DNA of 64,000 bases from Pseudomonadota bacterium (lineage in GTDB: Bacteria; Pseudomonadota; Alphaproteobacteria; Sphingomonadales; Sphingomonadaceae). Within the stretch, counting starts at the first letter, position 1. The number at the start of each line of letters is the position of its first letter. The position numbers and the translations under genes were made by a program. The DNA lies in the NCBI GenBank assembly GCA_020160755.1, contig JAIUPN010000007.1, positions 62,001 to 126,000 of the forward strand. Direction: 5' to 3'. The notes beneath the pieces are model-generated. The model made no database searches. It was given only the letters and a program-made list of their open reading frames with translations, and was not told the origin of the DNA. Below are positions 8,341 through 16,446 of this stretch, one piece after another.

Positions 8341-9276
8341 ATGCCTGTTGATCCCGCGCTCGCGCCGTTGCTCGATATGATGAACGCGCTGCCGCACATG
8401 AATGCGCCCTTCGACCCCGCCGCGCTGCGGCTGGCCGACGAGCAACCGATGCCCGTGCCGAAGGCCGGCGTCGCCGAGGTCCGCGACGTGACGCTCGATA
8501 CCAGCGCCGGCGCCGTGAACGCGCGCCTCTATCACCCCATGCCCGGGGCGACGCTGCCGCTGCTCGTCTTCATCCACGGCGGCGGCTGGGTGTTCGGGAC
8601 GCTCGACACCCATGATCCGCTGTGCCGCGCGCTCGCCGCGGCCGCCGAGATCGCGGTGCTCTCGCTCGAATATCCGCGCGCGCCCGAGCATCGCTTTCCG
8701 ACCGCTCTCGACACCGTTCGTGCCGCCGTCGTGACTGCCGCCGCGGAAGCCGACACCCTTGGCGTTGACGCCGGCCGGATCGCGGTGGGCGGCGACAGCG
8801 CGGGCGGCAACCTGTCCGCCGCGCTGTGCCTCGCCACACGCGATGAGGGTGGCCCGGCGATCGCGCACCAGCTGCTCCTCTATCCCGTGGTCGACAATGA
8901 TTTCACCCGCGCCTCCTATGTCGAAAACGCAACCGGCTATATGCTGAGCAGCGAAATGATGCAGTGGTTCTGGGCGCAATATCTGGGCGACGCCGGCCGC
9001 GAAGCCGGTCCCCTTGCGACCCCGATCCGCGCCGACAGCCTCGCCGACCTTCCGTCGGCGACGATCGTCACCGCCGAATTCGATCCGCTGCGCGACGAAG
9101 GCACCGCCTATGCCGAGCGGCTGAAGGCAGCGGGCGTGGCGGTGACGCACGATCATTTCCCCGGCGTGATCCACGGCTTTGCCAGTATGCTGGGTATGCT
9201 GCCGCAGGCCGATGTCGCGGTGGGAACGGCGGCCCGGGGATTGCGGGCCGCCTTCGCGATGGAAGCCGTGGCGTAA
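8341..9276 (+). CDS. Alpha/beta hydrolase, hormone-sensitive-lipase family esterase
   Basis: 311 residues, MPVDPALAPL at 8341 with GGAGAG upstream. Oxyanion-hole motif HGGGWVFG (about residues 77-84), nucleophile elbow GDSAGGN (Ser near 153), catalytic Asp in EFDPLRDEG and His in GVIHGF near the C-terminus: the complete HSL family IV set. No signal peptide, so cytosolic. It hydrolyses short- to medium-chain esters; steroid-ester or lactone hydrolysis would fit the surroundings but cannot be read from sequence. The regulator gene runs the other way from the same short intergenic gap. Confidence 0.9.
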   Translation: MPVDPALAPLLDMMNALPHMNAPFDPAALRLADEQPMPVPKAGVAEVRDVTLDTSAGAVNARLYHPMPGATLPLLVFIHGGGWVFGTLDTHDPLCRALAAAAEIAVLSLEYPRAPEHRFPTALDTVRAAVVTAAAEADTLGVDAGRIAVGGDSAGGNLSAALCLATRDEGGPAIAHQLLLYPVVDNDFTRASYVENATGYMLSSEMMQWFWAQYLGDAGREAGPLATPIRADSLADLPSATIVTAEFDPLRDEGTAYAERLKAAGVAVTHDHFPGVIHGFASMLGMLPQADVAVGTAARGLRAAFAMEAVA

Positions 9277-9285
9277 CGGCGGCGG

Positions 9286-9314
9286 CGGGGTCTGCGCCGT
9301 CGCGTCAGACCCCG
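9286..9314. terminator. Stem-loop between convergent gene ends
   Basis: Arms CGGGGTCTG (9286-9294) and CAGACCCCG (9306-9314) pair over 9 bp with an 11-base loop. It lies between the esterase stop and the SDR stop and overlaps the latter. Placement fits a bidirectional terminator, but no T-run is seen. Confidence 0.45.
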
Positions 9315-10081
9315 TAACCGCCCGCGACCGCAATCTGCTGCCCCGTGACATAGGCAGCTTTGGACGAGGCAAGGAAGACAGCGGCATGACCGATTTCCTC
9401 GGGACGACCCCAGCGCTTGAGCGCGAGATTCTTGTGCACCTCGGCGGTCCAGGCATCGTCGAACACCCCCTGTTTCGACAGCTCGAGGAACATGCCGGCC
9501 TCGATCACGCCGACGAGGATGGAGTTGGCGCGGATGCCATGCTTTCCCTCCTCGCGCGCGATGCCCCGGACCAGCGCCTCGTTCGCCGCCTTGGGCGCGA
9601 CCGAAAGGCCGTCCTTGTCGGGCCATCGCAGGTCGCCGGCCGAGCCCAAATGGACGAACGAGCCGCCGCCATGTTCGCGCATATGCGGAATGATAAGATG
9701 CGTGGCGCCGAAAAAGCCGTGGACCTCGACGTCGATCGCGCGGCGCCATTGTTCGGGGGTCGTTTCGGCGAGGTGGACCTGCGCGACGAGCGGGCCGGCG
9801 CCCCACAGCACAGTGTGGATGCGGCCGTGCGCGGCGACGGCGCCCGCGATCGTGGCGGCCAGCGCAGCGTCATCGGTAACGTCGCACTGATGCAGACTGA
9901 CCTTGCGCCCCGACGCCTCGATGCGCTCGGCCAGCGCCTCGGCCTCCGCCTGTTTCGAGCGCCATGCGATCGCGATATCGCTCCCCGCCGCAGCAAATTC
10001 GCCGGCGACAGCCGCGCCGATACCGCCGGTCGCGCCGAAAATCAGCGTCGCGCCTTCGGGAAACTGCGAACTTTCACCCAT
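9305..10081 (-). CDS. SDR-fold protein lacking the catalytic tyrosine
   Basis: 258 residues from ATG 10081, placed 6 bases after AAGGAGG; the GTG two codons earlier sits on the ribosome site. Rossmann motif GATGGIG (about residues 17-23) and the usual C-terminal VTGQQIAVAGGYGV are intact. Where classical SDRs have Tyr-x-x-x-Lys this protein has Ser-Val-Ala-Pro-Lys (S160, K164), and the NNAG motif is LWGAG. It may be inactive as a dehydrogenase, use a different proton donor, or act as an isomerase or partner subunit. Divergent from the first Rieske oxygenase across a 140-bp AT-rich promoter region. Confidence 0.85.
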   Translation of the reverse strand: MGESSQFPEGATLIFGATGGIGAAVAGEFAAAGSDIAIAWRSKQAEAEALAERIEASGRKVSLHQCDVTDDAALAATIAGAVAAHGRIHTVLWGAGPLVAQVHLAETTPEQWRRAIDVEVHGFFGATHLIIPHMREHGGGSFVHLGSAGDLRWPDKDGLSVAPKAANEALVRGIAREEGKHGIRANSILVGVIEAGMFLELSKQGVFDDAWTAEVHKNLALKRWGRPEEIGHAAVFLASSKAAYVTGQQIAVAGGYGV

Positions 10082-10145
10082 CTTCACCCTCCTTGATCCA
10101 CAAAATATTGCATAATGTCGATAATAGTGAGATATGTTATCTAAA

Positions 10146-10160
10146 TGCGATGATTTCGCA
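10146..10160. promoter_or_regulatory. Palindrome TGCGA-N5-TCGCA in SDR/Rieske divergent promoter
   Basis: Perfect 5-bp arms (10146-10150, 10156-10160) with a wider, flanking TTGCAT (10108-10113) / ATGCAA (10191-10196) inverted pair. The 10082-10221 stretch is AT-rich and separates the divergent SDR and Rieske genes, so it should hold both promoters and their control sites. Confidence 0.35.
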
Positions 10161-10221
10161 AGTTTTCAAAACGCAAAATGTCAATGCCTGATGCAATCCG
10201 GGCGTGAATGGGAGATTTCCA

Positions 10222-11301
10222 ATGGCGACAACCGCAGACTATGGACTGGGCGACCAGGTCTTTCCTCGCGGCTGGTTCATGATCGCCGCCGCCGCCGAGC
10301 TGGAGGGGACGACCCCGCTCGCCGTCCGCTTTTTCGGACGCGATCGGGTGCTCTATCGCGGCGAGTCGGGGCAGGTCTATCTGGTCGACGCCTATTGCCC
10401 GCACATGGGCGCGCATCTGGCGAAGAACGAAACGAGCTTCGTCATCCGCGACAACGAGCATGTGCAGGGGGAGTCGATCCGTTGCCCCTATCACGGCTGG
10501 CGCTTTGGCCCCGACGGCAAGTGCAACCAGATCCCCTATTCGCCGCAGAAAATCCCGGCGGCGGCCAGGCTCGAAAACTGGCCAGTGATCGAACGCGCGG
10601 GCTGCATCTGGATGTGGCACGATCCCGAGGGGTTGGAGCCCGAATATGAGCTGCCGTCGTTCGAGGAATATGATCAGCCGCATTGGGTGAAATGGGAACT
10701 CGACCGGCTGGGCGAACTCGCCAGCCATCCGGTCGAGATCCTCGACAATATGGCCGACCGCGCCCATTTCGAGCCCGTCCACGGCAATGATGCGGTCGAT
10801 GTTTTCGAAAATGATTTCGACGGCCACCGCGTCGTCCAGCGGCTGCGCGCCGGGCACCGCACGCTCCAGGGCGACGCCCCGCTCGAAACCGACACCTGGT
10901 ATACCGGGCCCGGCATCCTGCAATCGCGCATGTCGGGACAATTCCCCTCGATCATCATGATCGCGCACACCCCCGTCGACGACGGGGTGGTGAAGGTGTG
11001 GCACGCGCTGCTGGTCAAGGTGCCCAATGCCGAGCCGACGGCGGACGATATCGCGATGGCGCGCGCCTACCAAGCCGCGGCCTGCGCCGCCTTTGCGCAG
11101 GATTTTGAAATCTGGTCGAACAAGAAACCGTGCATCAATCCGATGGCGGTGCAGGGCGACGGCCCGATCGGCAAATTGCGGATCTGGTATCGCCAATTCT
11201 ACAACAGCCGTGCGCGCGCCGAGGAATTCCAGAAGCGCGTCAACGGCACCCACGTCACCCGCGGCACCTTGTCCGCGCCTTTCGAACAGAAGGTCGCCTG
11301 A
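10222..11301 (+). CDS. Rieske non-haem iron oxygenase, KshA-like (first copy)
   Basis: 359 residues from ATG 10222 with GGGAGA 6-7 bases upstream. Rieske 2Fe-2S ligands are C59-x-H61 and C88-x2-H91; the mononuclear iron site is D179-x2-H182-x4-H187. The C-terminal 'FEIWSNKK ... RIWYRQFY' pattern resembles KshA, the oxygenase of 3-ketosteroid 9-alpha-hydroxylase. The loop between the two cluster half-motifs has 26 residues, about nine more than KshA. It would hydroxylate a steroid-like substrate using electrons from a separate ferredoxin reductase, which is not encoded here. First gene of a seven- to eight-gene rightward operon. It could be 9-alpha-hydroxylase or another position-specific hydroxylase. 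Confidence 0.9.
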   Translation: MATTADYGLGDQVFPRGWFMIAAAAELEGTTPLAVRFFGRDRVLYRGESGQVYLVDAYCPHMGAHLAKNETSFVIRDNEHVQGESIRCPYHGWRFGPDGKCNQIPYSPQKIPAAARLENWPVIERAGCIWMWHDPEGLEPEYELPSFEEYDQPHWVKWELDRLGELASHPVEILDNMADRAHFEPVHGNDAVDVFENDFDGHRVVQRLRAGHRTLQGDAPLETDTWYTGPGILQSRMSGQFPSIIMIAHTPVDDGVVKVWHALLVKVPNAEPTADDIAMARAYQAAACAAFAQDFEIWSNKKPCINPMAVQGDGPIGKLRIWYRQFYNSRARAEEFQKRVNGTHVTRGTLSAPFEQKVA

Positions 11302-11336
11302 GGGCGGCATAACAGACAGAAATCAGGAGAAAATGC

Positions 11337-12131
11337 GTGGCAAGACTCGCAGGTAAAGTCGCGATCGTAACGGGTGCGGCACAGGGAATGGGCGCCGCGA
11401 CCGCGCGCCTCTTCGCGGCCGAGGGCGCCCGGGTGGTGCTGTGCGACGTGATCGAGGACAAGGGACAGGAAACCGCGAAGGAAATCGGCGAGAGTGCGGT
11501 GTTCGAGAAGCTCGACGTGCGGTCGGAGGCCGACTGGGAACGCGTGGTCGCCGCGACGGTCCAGCGCTTCGGCAAGCTCGACATATTGATCAACAACGCC
11601 GCGGTCGTTCATTTCAGTCCGATCGAGGCGATGCCCGCCGAGGACATCGAGCGCGTCCTCGCGATCAACGTGATGGGAACGATGCTCGGCGCCAAATATG
11701 CCGCGCGCGCGATGGCCGAGGCCGGCCGCGGCGTGATCGTCAACATCTCGTCGGTCGACGGCCTTCGCGGCTGCAACGGCCTGTCGGCCTATACCGCCAG
11801 CAAATGGGCGGTACGCGGGCTCTCGAAATCGCTCGCCTATGAACTGGGGCCGCGCGGCATTCGCGTCTGCACCGTCCATCCGGGCGGCGTGAACACGCTG
11901 ATGGGTAATCCGACCGGGCTGACCGGCGACGCGCTCAACGTCGGTTACGAGCGCGTCCCGCTCCAGCGCATCGGCGAACCAGAGGAAATCGCGCGCGCGA
12001 CCCTGTTCATCGCGTCGGACGAAGCGAGCTATATCAGCGGCGCCGAGCTCGCGGTCGATGGTGGCTGGTCGGCGGGCTATTACCAGCCCTTCCTGCCCGG
12101 CGCGCCGGCCAGCCTGATGGGGCAGCTCTGA
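11337..12131 (+). CDS. Short-chain dehydrogenase/reductase, 3-alpha/20-beta-HSD type
   Basis: 264 residues with a GTG start at 11337, supported by AGGAG 8 bases upstream. The protein begins MARLAGKVAIVTG, with GAAQGMG (about 13-19), NNAA near 88-91, catalytic Ser in NISSVDG and YTASK. The C-terminal 'GGVNTLMG ... GAELAVDGGW' pattern resembles 3-alpha(or 20-beta)-hydroxysteroid dehydrogenases of actinobacteria. LCD after strand two points to NAD. It probably oxidises or reduces a steroid hydroxyl group. It is 35 bp downstream of the Rieske gene and 2 bp upstream of another SDR. Confidence 0.9.
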   Translation: MARLAGKVAIVTGAAQGMGAATARLFAAEGARVVLCDVIEDKGQETAKEIGESAVFEKLDVRSEADWERVVAATVQRFGKLDILINNAAVVHFSPIEAMPAEDIERVLAINVMGTMLGAKYAARAMAEAGRGVIVNISSVDGLRGCNGLSAYTASKWAVRGLSKSLAYELGPRGIRVCTVHPGGVNTLMGNPTGLTGDALNVGYERVPLQRIGEPEEIARATLFIASDEASYISGAELAVDGGWSAGYYQPFLPGAPASLMGQL

Positions 12132-12133
12132 CA

Positions 12134-12880
12134 ATGCTGGCGGGCAAGGTCGCGCTGATCACCGGCGGCGGCCAGGGCGTCGGACGCGGAATCGCGCTGG
12201 CGCTTGCCCGCCGCGGCGCGAAGGTCGCCCTCATAGGCCGTACGCCCGCCAAGCTCGAAGCCGTCGCGGCGGAGATCGGCAACGAGGCCGCCTGCTTCGC
12301 CGCCGACATCAAGGACGCGGCGGCGGTGACCGCTGCGGTGCACGCGGTGGCCGACCGTTTCGGCGGGATCGATATTCTCGTCAACAATGCGCAGGAAGTG
12401 CCGCTCGGGCCGCTTCTGGCGGTGGAGGATGACGCGTTCGAGGCGGGCTTCGCCTCGGGTCCGCTCGCGTCCTTCCGCCTGATGAAGGCCTGCCACCCCT
12501 GGCTCCGGGAGCGCGGCGGCGGCACGATCATCAACCTCGCCAGTTCGGCCGCAGTCCGCTGGGACATGTCGAACTATGGCGCCTATGCCGCCGTCAAGCA
12601 GGCGACACGCGCGCTGACCCGCGCGGCCGCCGCCGAATGGGGGCCGGACAATATCCGCGTGCTGGCGATCGCGCCGCACGCCAACTCCCCGGGACTGCAA
12701 GGCTGGATCGACAATAATCCCGAAGAGGCCGAGGCCTTTTTCCGCACGATTCCGCTGCACCGCGTCGGCGACTGCGAGACCGACATCGGCGAGGCGGTCG
12801 CAGCGCTGTGCGGTCCCGATTTCGGCTATCTGACCGGTGCCACCATCCCGCTCGACGGCGGGCAGGCCCATTTCGGCTGA
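12134..12880 (+). CDS. Short-chain dehydrogenase/reductase
   Basis: 248 residues. GGGQGVG coenzyme motif (about 11-17), NNAQ in place of NNAG, catalytic Ser in LASSAAV and YAAVK. Gly-Arg-Thr after strand two suggests NADP. The C-terminal part reads 'LTGATIPLDGGQ', the normal family ending. Starts 2 bp after the previous SDR stop, so translationally coupled. Substrate unknown; the steroid-like setting suggests a ring hydroxyl or ketone. Confidence 0.88.
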   Translation: MLAGKVALITGGGQGVGRGIALALARRGAKVALIGRTPAKLEAVAAEIGNEAACFAADIKDAAAVTAAVHAVADRFGGIDILVNNAQEVPLGPLLAVEDDAFEAGFASGPLASFRLMKACHPWLRERGGGTIINLASSAAVRWDMSNYGAYAAVKQATRALTRAAAAEWGPDNIRVLAIAPHANSPGLQGWIDNNPEEAEAFFRTIPLHRVGDCETDIGEAVAALCGPDFGYLTGATIPLDGGQAHFG

Positions 12881-12892
12881 GCGGGACAATCA

Positions 12893-13336
12893 ATGCACGC
12901 GACCGACGACATCATCGCGATCCAGCAGTTGCTCGCCGCCTATGTCTTCGCGATCGACGCGAAGGATTATGACGCGCTCGACGCGGTGTTCGTCCCCGGC
13001 GCGACGGTCGATTATCGCGCAGCGGGCGGCGCCGCCGGCACATGGCCGACGATGAAGGCGTGGCTGAAAGGCGCGCTCGCACCCTTTCCGCTGACCCAGC
13101 ACCTGATCGGACTGCCGCTGATCCGCGTCGAAGGCGACCGCGCGAGCGCGCGCACGATGCTGTTCAACCCGATGCGGTTGGCACGGCCGCAGGGCGACGA
13201 TATTTTCTTCGTCGGCTGCACCTATGCCGACGACCTTGTCCGCACGCCCGACGGCTGGCGGATCGCGAAGCGGGTCGAAACGGATTTCTGGGCCAAGGAC
13301 GCCCCCGCCGACCTGATCGCGGAGTCCGCATCATGA
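12893..13336 (+). CDS. NTF2-like / SnoaL-like domain protein
   Basis: 147 residues. Opens with IIAIQQLLAAYVFAIDAKDYDALDAV followed by 'PGATVDY', the SnoaL-like family signature, with conserved Tyr and Asp lining the cone cavity. Related folds include ketosteroid isomerase, scytalone dehydratase and the bile-acid 7-alpha-dehydratase BaiE, so an isomerase or dehydratase role is a sensible guess. The ketosteroid-isomerase residue set is not kept here. Its stop overlaps the start of the next gene (ATGA). Confidence 0.82.
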   Translation: MHATDDIIAIQQLLAAYVFAIDAKDYDALDAVFVPGATVDYRAAGGAAGTWPTMKAWLKGALAPFPLTQHLIGLPLIRVEGDRASARTMLFNPMRLARPQGDDIFFVGCTYADDLVRTPDGWRIAKRVETDFWAKDAPADLIAESAS

Positions 13337-14586
13337 CCGGCGATCCGTTCACCCCCGTGACGATCGGCCCGCTGACGCTGAAAAACCGCTTCATCCGTTC
13401 GGGCGCGAACGAGATGATGAGCAAGGCGACCTTTCCCACGCGCGCGCTCGTCGATTTCCACCGCGCCTATGCGCGCGGCGGCGTGGCGATGACGACGCTC
13501 GCCTATCTCGCGGTCTCGCCCGACGGCCGCACGCTGCCCGGCCAGGGGATGCTGAGCCGCGAGAGCGTGCCGCATTACCGCGCAGTCACCGATGCGATCC
13601 ATGCCGAAGGCGCGAAGGCGTCGGCGCAGATCACCCATGGCGGCAGCTTTTGCCAGATCGACGACCTGTCGACCCCGCGCGCGATGTCGGCATCGGGCGG
13701 GATCGACAAGATGGGGGTTCTGAAGGGCCGCTTTTTCCAGCGTGCGATGACGCGCACCGATATGGAGATGGTGACCGGCGAATTCGCGCGCGCCGCAGAG
13801 CTTGCCGAACAGGCGGGTTTCGATGCGCTCGAAATCCATATGGGGCATGGCTATCTGCTCAACCAGTTCATCTCGCCGCTCTCCAATTTTCGCAAGGATG
13901 GCTATGGCGGGTCGGCCGCGAACCGCGCGCGTTTTCCCGCCGAAGTACTGGCGGCGGTCAAGCAGGCGACCGGCGGGCGGCTCGCTATCCTTGCCAAAAT
14001 CAACCTGACCGATGCGGTGCCGGGCGGTGCGACGGTCGACGACGCGATTGTAACCGCCCTCGCGCTCGAAGCGGCAGGCGCCGACATGCTGGTGCTATCG
14101 GCTGGGCGCAATATCGAAAGCACATGGGCGATGTTCGGCAGCGCGCTGCCCTATGACGACCTTGCCGCGATGCAGGGCGGGCTGCTGGCGAAGCTGCAAT
14201 TCGCGGTCCTGAAGCGCAGCGTGCCGAAACTGCCGCCGTTCCGCGAAAATTACCTGATGGAGTCCGCGCTCAAGCTGAAGGCCGCGCTGGGTCCGACGCC
14301 GATGAAGCTCGCCTATCTGGGGGGAATCCAGTCGCTCGCCGGGGCGCGGCAGGCGGCGGCCCAAGGGTTCGACGCGATCGCGCTGGCACGCGCGCTGATC
14401 CACGATCCGGCGCTGATCGCGAAGTGGCAAAACGGCACCACCGATGTTTCGGGCTGCACCGCATGCAACCGCTGCGTCGCCGCCATGTACGGCCCGGCGG
14501 GAACGCATTGTCCAGAGGTCGGCAACGCGCTCGACCCCGGACTGAAGGACATATTTGCGGGAGAGAAATATGCCGAGCCTGCTTGA
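13333..14586 (+). CDS. NADH:flavin oxidoreductase, old-yellow-enzyme family (BaiCD-like N-terminal module)
   Basis: 417 residues from ATG 13333, which overlaps the upstream stop as ATGA. An OYE TIM barrel: 'FTPVTIGPLTLKNRF' start, HGG at the FMN site (ITHGGSFC), and the family pattern HMGHGYLLNQFISPLSN with GGSAANRARFP. After the barrel a cysteine set Cys-x2-Cys-x2-Cys-x11-Cys (near residues 374-391) resembles the 4Fe-4S binding part of 2,4-dienoyl-CoA reductase and BaiCD, but the FAD/NADH domain that normally follows is absent. It would reduce or oxidise an enone such as a 3-oxo-delta4 steroid. Partner for electron supply unknown. Confidence 0.9.
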   Translation: MTGDPFTPVTIGPLTLKNRFIRSGANEMMSKATFPTRALVDFHRAYARGGVAMTTLAYLAVSPDGRTLPGQGMLSRESVPHYRAVTDAIHAEGAKASAQITHGGSFCQIDDLSTPRAMSASGGIDKMGVLKGRFFQRAMTRTDMEMVTGEFARAAELAEQAGFDALEIHMGHGYLLNQFISPLSNFRKDGYGGSAANRARFPAEVLAAVKQATGGRLAILAKINLTDAVPGGATVDDAIVTALALEAAGADMLVLSAGRNIESTWAMFGSALPYDDLAAMQGGLLAKLQFAVLKRSVPKLPPFRENYLMESALKLKAALGPTPMKLAYLGGIQSLAGARQAAAQGFDAIALARALIHDPALIAKWQNGTTDVSGCTACNRCVAAMYGPAGTHCPEVGNALDPGLKDIFAGEKYAEPA

Positions 14587-15355
14587 GAACAAGGTCGTCA
14601 TCATCAGCGGGGTTGGCCCCGGCATGGGGCAGGCGATGGCGCGGATCGCCGCTGCCGAGGGCGCCAAAGTCGGGCTCGGCGCACGCAACCGGGATTTCAT
14701 CGATCAAGTCGCGGCCGAAATCCGCGCGAACGGCGGCGAGGCGGTCGCGGTGCCGACCGACGTGGGTGATGCGGACCAGTGCGCTGCGCTCGCGAAAGCG
14801 ACTGCCGACGCGTTCGGACGAATCGACGGGTTGGTCAACACCGCCTATATCCACGGCGAATGGGTGACCGTCGACGAGGCCGATCCCGAGGATTGGGCAC
14901 GGGTGTTCGACGTCAATTGCCTTGGCGCGCTCCGGATGACGCAGGCGGCATTGCCCGCGATGAAGGCAGCAGGCGGCGGCGCGGTGGTCAATGTCGCGAC
15001 CATGTCGCAGGTCAATCCCTTCCCCGGCGAAGGCGGTTATGCGACCGGCAAGGGCGGGCTTACGACGATGACCAGACATATGGCCAAGGATCTTGGCCGT
15101 TACAACATCCGGGTCAACGCGACACGGATGGGCTGGATCAGCGGCAAGCCGGTCTATGACTATATCGACCGCGCGGCCGCAGGCGGGCAGGACCGCGACG
15201 CGGTGATCGGCGAGATCACCGGACGCATCCCGCTCGGCGTCATTCCGCCCGAGGAAGATTGCGCCAAGAGCGTACTCTTCTTCCTCTCCGACTATGCAAA
15301 AATGGTCACCGGCGCGACGCTCGACGTCAACGGCGGCCAGTATATGGCGCCATGA
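14570..15355 (+). CDS. Short-chain dehydrogenase/reductase
   Basis: 261 residues from ATG 14570 (GGGAGAG upstream), overlapping the flavoprotein gene by 17 bp. Coenzyme motif GVGPGMG (about 13-19), catalytic Ser and YATGK region 'GEGGYATGKGGL', ending 'VTGATLDVNGGQYMAP'. NTAY replaces NNAG, as in a subset of sphingomonad and mycobacterial SDRs. GAR after strand two suggests NADP. Third SDR of the operon. Confidence 0.88.
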   Translation: MPSLLENKVVIISGVGPGMGQAMARIAAAEGAKVGLGARNRDFIDQVAAEIRANGGEAVAVPTDVGDADQCAALAKATADAFGRIDGLVNTAYIHGEWVTVDEADPEDWARVFDVNCLGALRMTQAALPAMKAAGGGAVVNVATMSQVNPFPGEGGYATGKGGLTTMTRHMAKDLGRYNIRVNATRMGWISGKPVYDYIDRAAAGGQDRDAVIGEITGRIPLGVIPPEEDCAKSVLFFLSDYAKMVTGATLDVNGGQYMAP

Positions 15356-16446
15356 CGATGACCGACGATCGCATCCTTTCGCCCGATGTCTGGCGTGATT
15401 TCTGCCGGCGGCTCGAAGCCGCGGGCGAGATCGTGACCGGCGTCGAAGCCGCCGCCAACCCGCTCGACCGCGCCGAGGGCTACCGCTATCTGACCCGGCT
15501 GCTGCGCATCGCGCTCGACATGCAGCTCGAACATGCCGACCCCGACTTCCCGAGCTTCTATGCCGCCTCGCACGAAACGGCGAAGATCGGCGCCGACAAT
15601 CCCGACAATATCTATATGAACGCCACGGTGTCGGGCGCGCGGCGCTATCGCATCCGGGGCAAACGCGGCAGCGTGCCAATCCTGAGTTTTGGTACCAAGG
15701 CCAACCGCTATGCCGTCGACGGCACGATGGCCTCGACCGGCGAGCTCGATTCGGCCGACATGATGGTTGCCGGCGACGGGTCGTTCGAGATCATCGTCAG
15801 CCGCGAAAAAGCCGACGGCAACTGGTTGCCGCTCGCCGACGACAGTTCGATGGTGATCGTGCGCCAGACCTTTCTCGACCGCGCAAACGAACTGCCCGCA
15901 GCGGTGACGATCGAGGCGATCGACGGCCCCGCCCACCCCGCGCCGCTTTCCGCCGACACGCTCGCAGCGGCGCTGGAACGCACCACAGCCTTTGTTGCCG
16001 GGACGGCGCGGACCTTCGTCCAGTGGACTGAGGATTTCCGGGCAAACCAAATGAACCGGCTCGCGACGACCGACCAGACGCCCTTTTTCCGCGCGGGCGG
16101 CGATCCGACGATCTTCTACCTCCATGGCTGGTGGCAGCTCGAACCCGGCGAGATGCTGCGGATCGATACGCGCGTGCCCACATGCAGCTTCTGGAATTTC
16201 CAGCTCGACAATGTCTGGATGGAATCGCTCGATTATCGCCACCACCGCATCCATGTGAACGGGCACAGCGCGCGGCTGAATGACGACGGCACGCTGACGC
16301 TGGTCGTCGCGCCGCACGATCCGGGCTTCGGCAACTGGATCGACACCGCCGGGCACCATCAGGGCACGATGTTACTGCGCTGGATCGGCGCCACCGACCA
16401 TCCCATTCCCGAAAGCAGGATAATCCCACTCGATGACCGATCTTGA
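15352..16446 (+). CDS. DUF1214 domain protein
   Basis: 364 residues, start coupled to the upstream stop (ATGA at 15352). The C-terminal third has the DUF1214 pattern: 'FYLHGWWQL', 'SFWNFQLDNVWMESLDY', then 'DGTLTLVVAPHDPG' and 'NWIDTAGHHQG'. The N-terminal part is helical and unlike the DUF1254 partner domain. No signal peptide. Biochemical function of the family is not established; the gene is tightly embedded in a catabolic operon, so it likely acts on or binds the same substrate class. Confidence 0.85.
   Translation: MTMTDDRILSPDVWRDFCRRLEAAGEIVTGVEAAANPLDRAEGYRYLTRLLRIALDMQLEHADPDFPSFYAASHETAKIGADNPDNIYMNATVSGARRYRIRGKRGSVPILSFGTKANRYAVDGTMASTGELDSADMMVAGDGSFEIIVSREKADGNWLPLADDSSMVIVRQTFLDRANELPAAVTIEAIDGPAHPAPLSADTLAAALERTTAFVAGTARTFVQWTEDFRANQMNRLATTDQTPFFRAGGDPTIFYLHGWWQLEPGEMLRIDTRVPTCSFWNFQLDNVWMESLDYRHHRIHVNGHSARLNDDGTLTLVVAPHDPGFGNWIDTAGHHQGTMLLRWIGATDHPIPESRIIPLDDRS

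Noticed and set aside
5289..8351. 1020-codon open frame on the plus strand
   Set aside because: It lies antisense to the NTF2-like, sulfotransferase and LuxR-type genes, which have clear family motifs and ribosome sites. Its translation is Arg/Ala/Asp-rich without domain features: a shadow frame caused by high GC at third positions.
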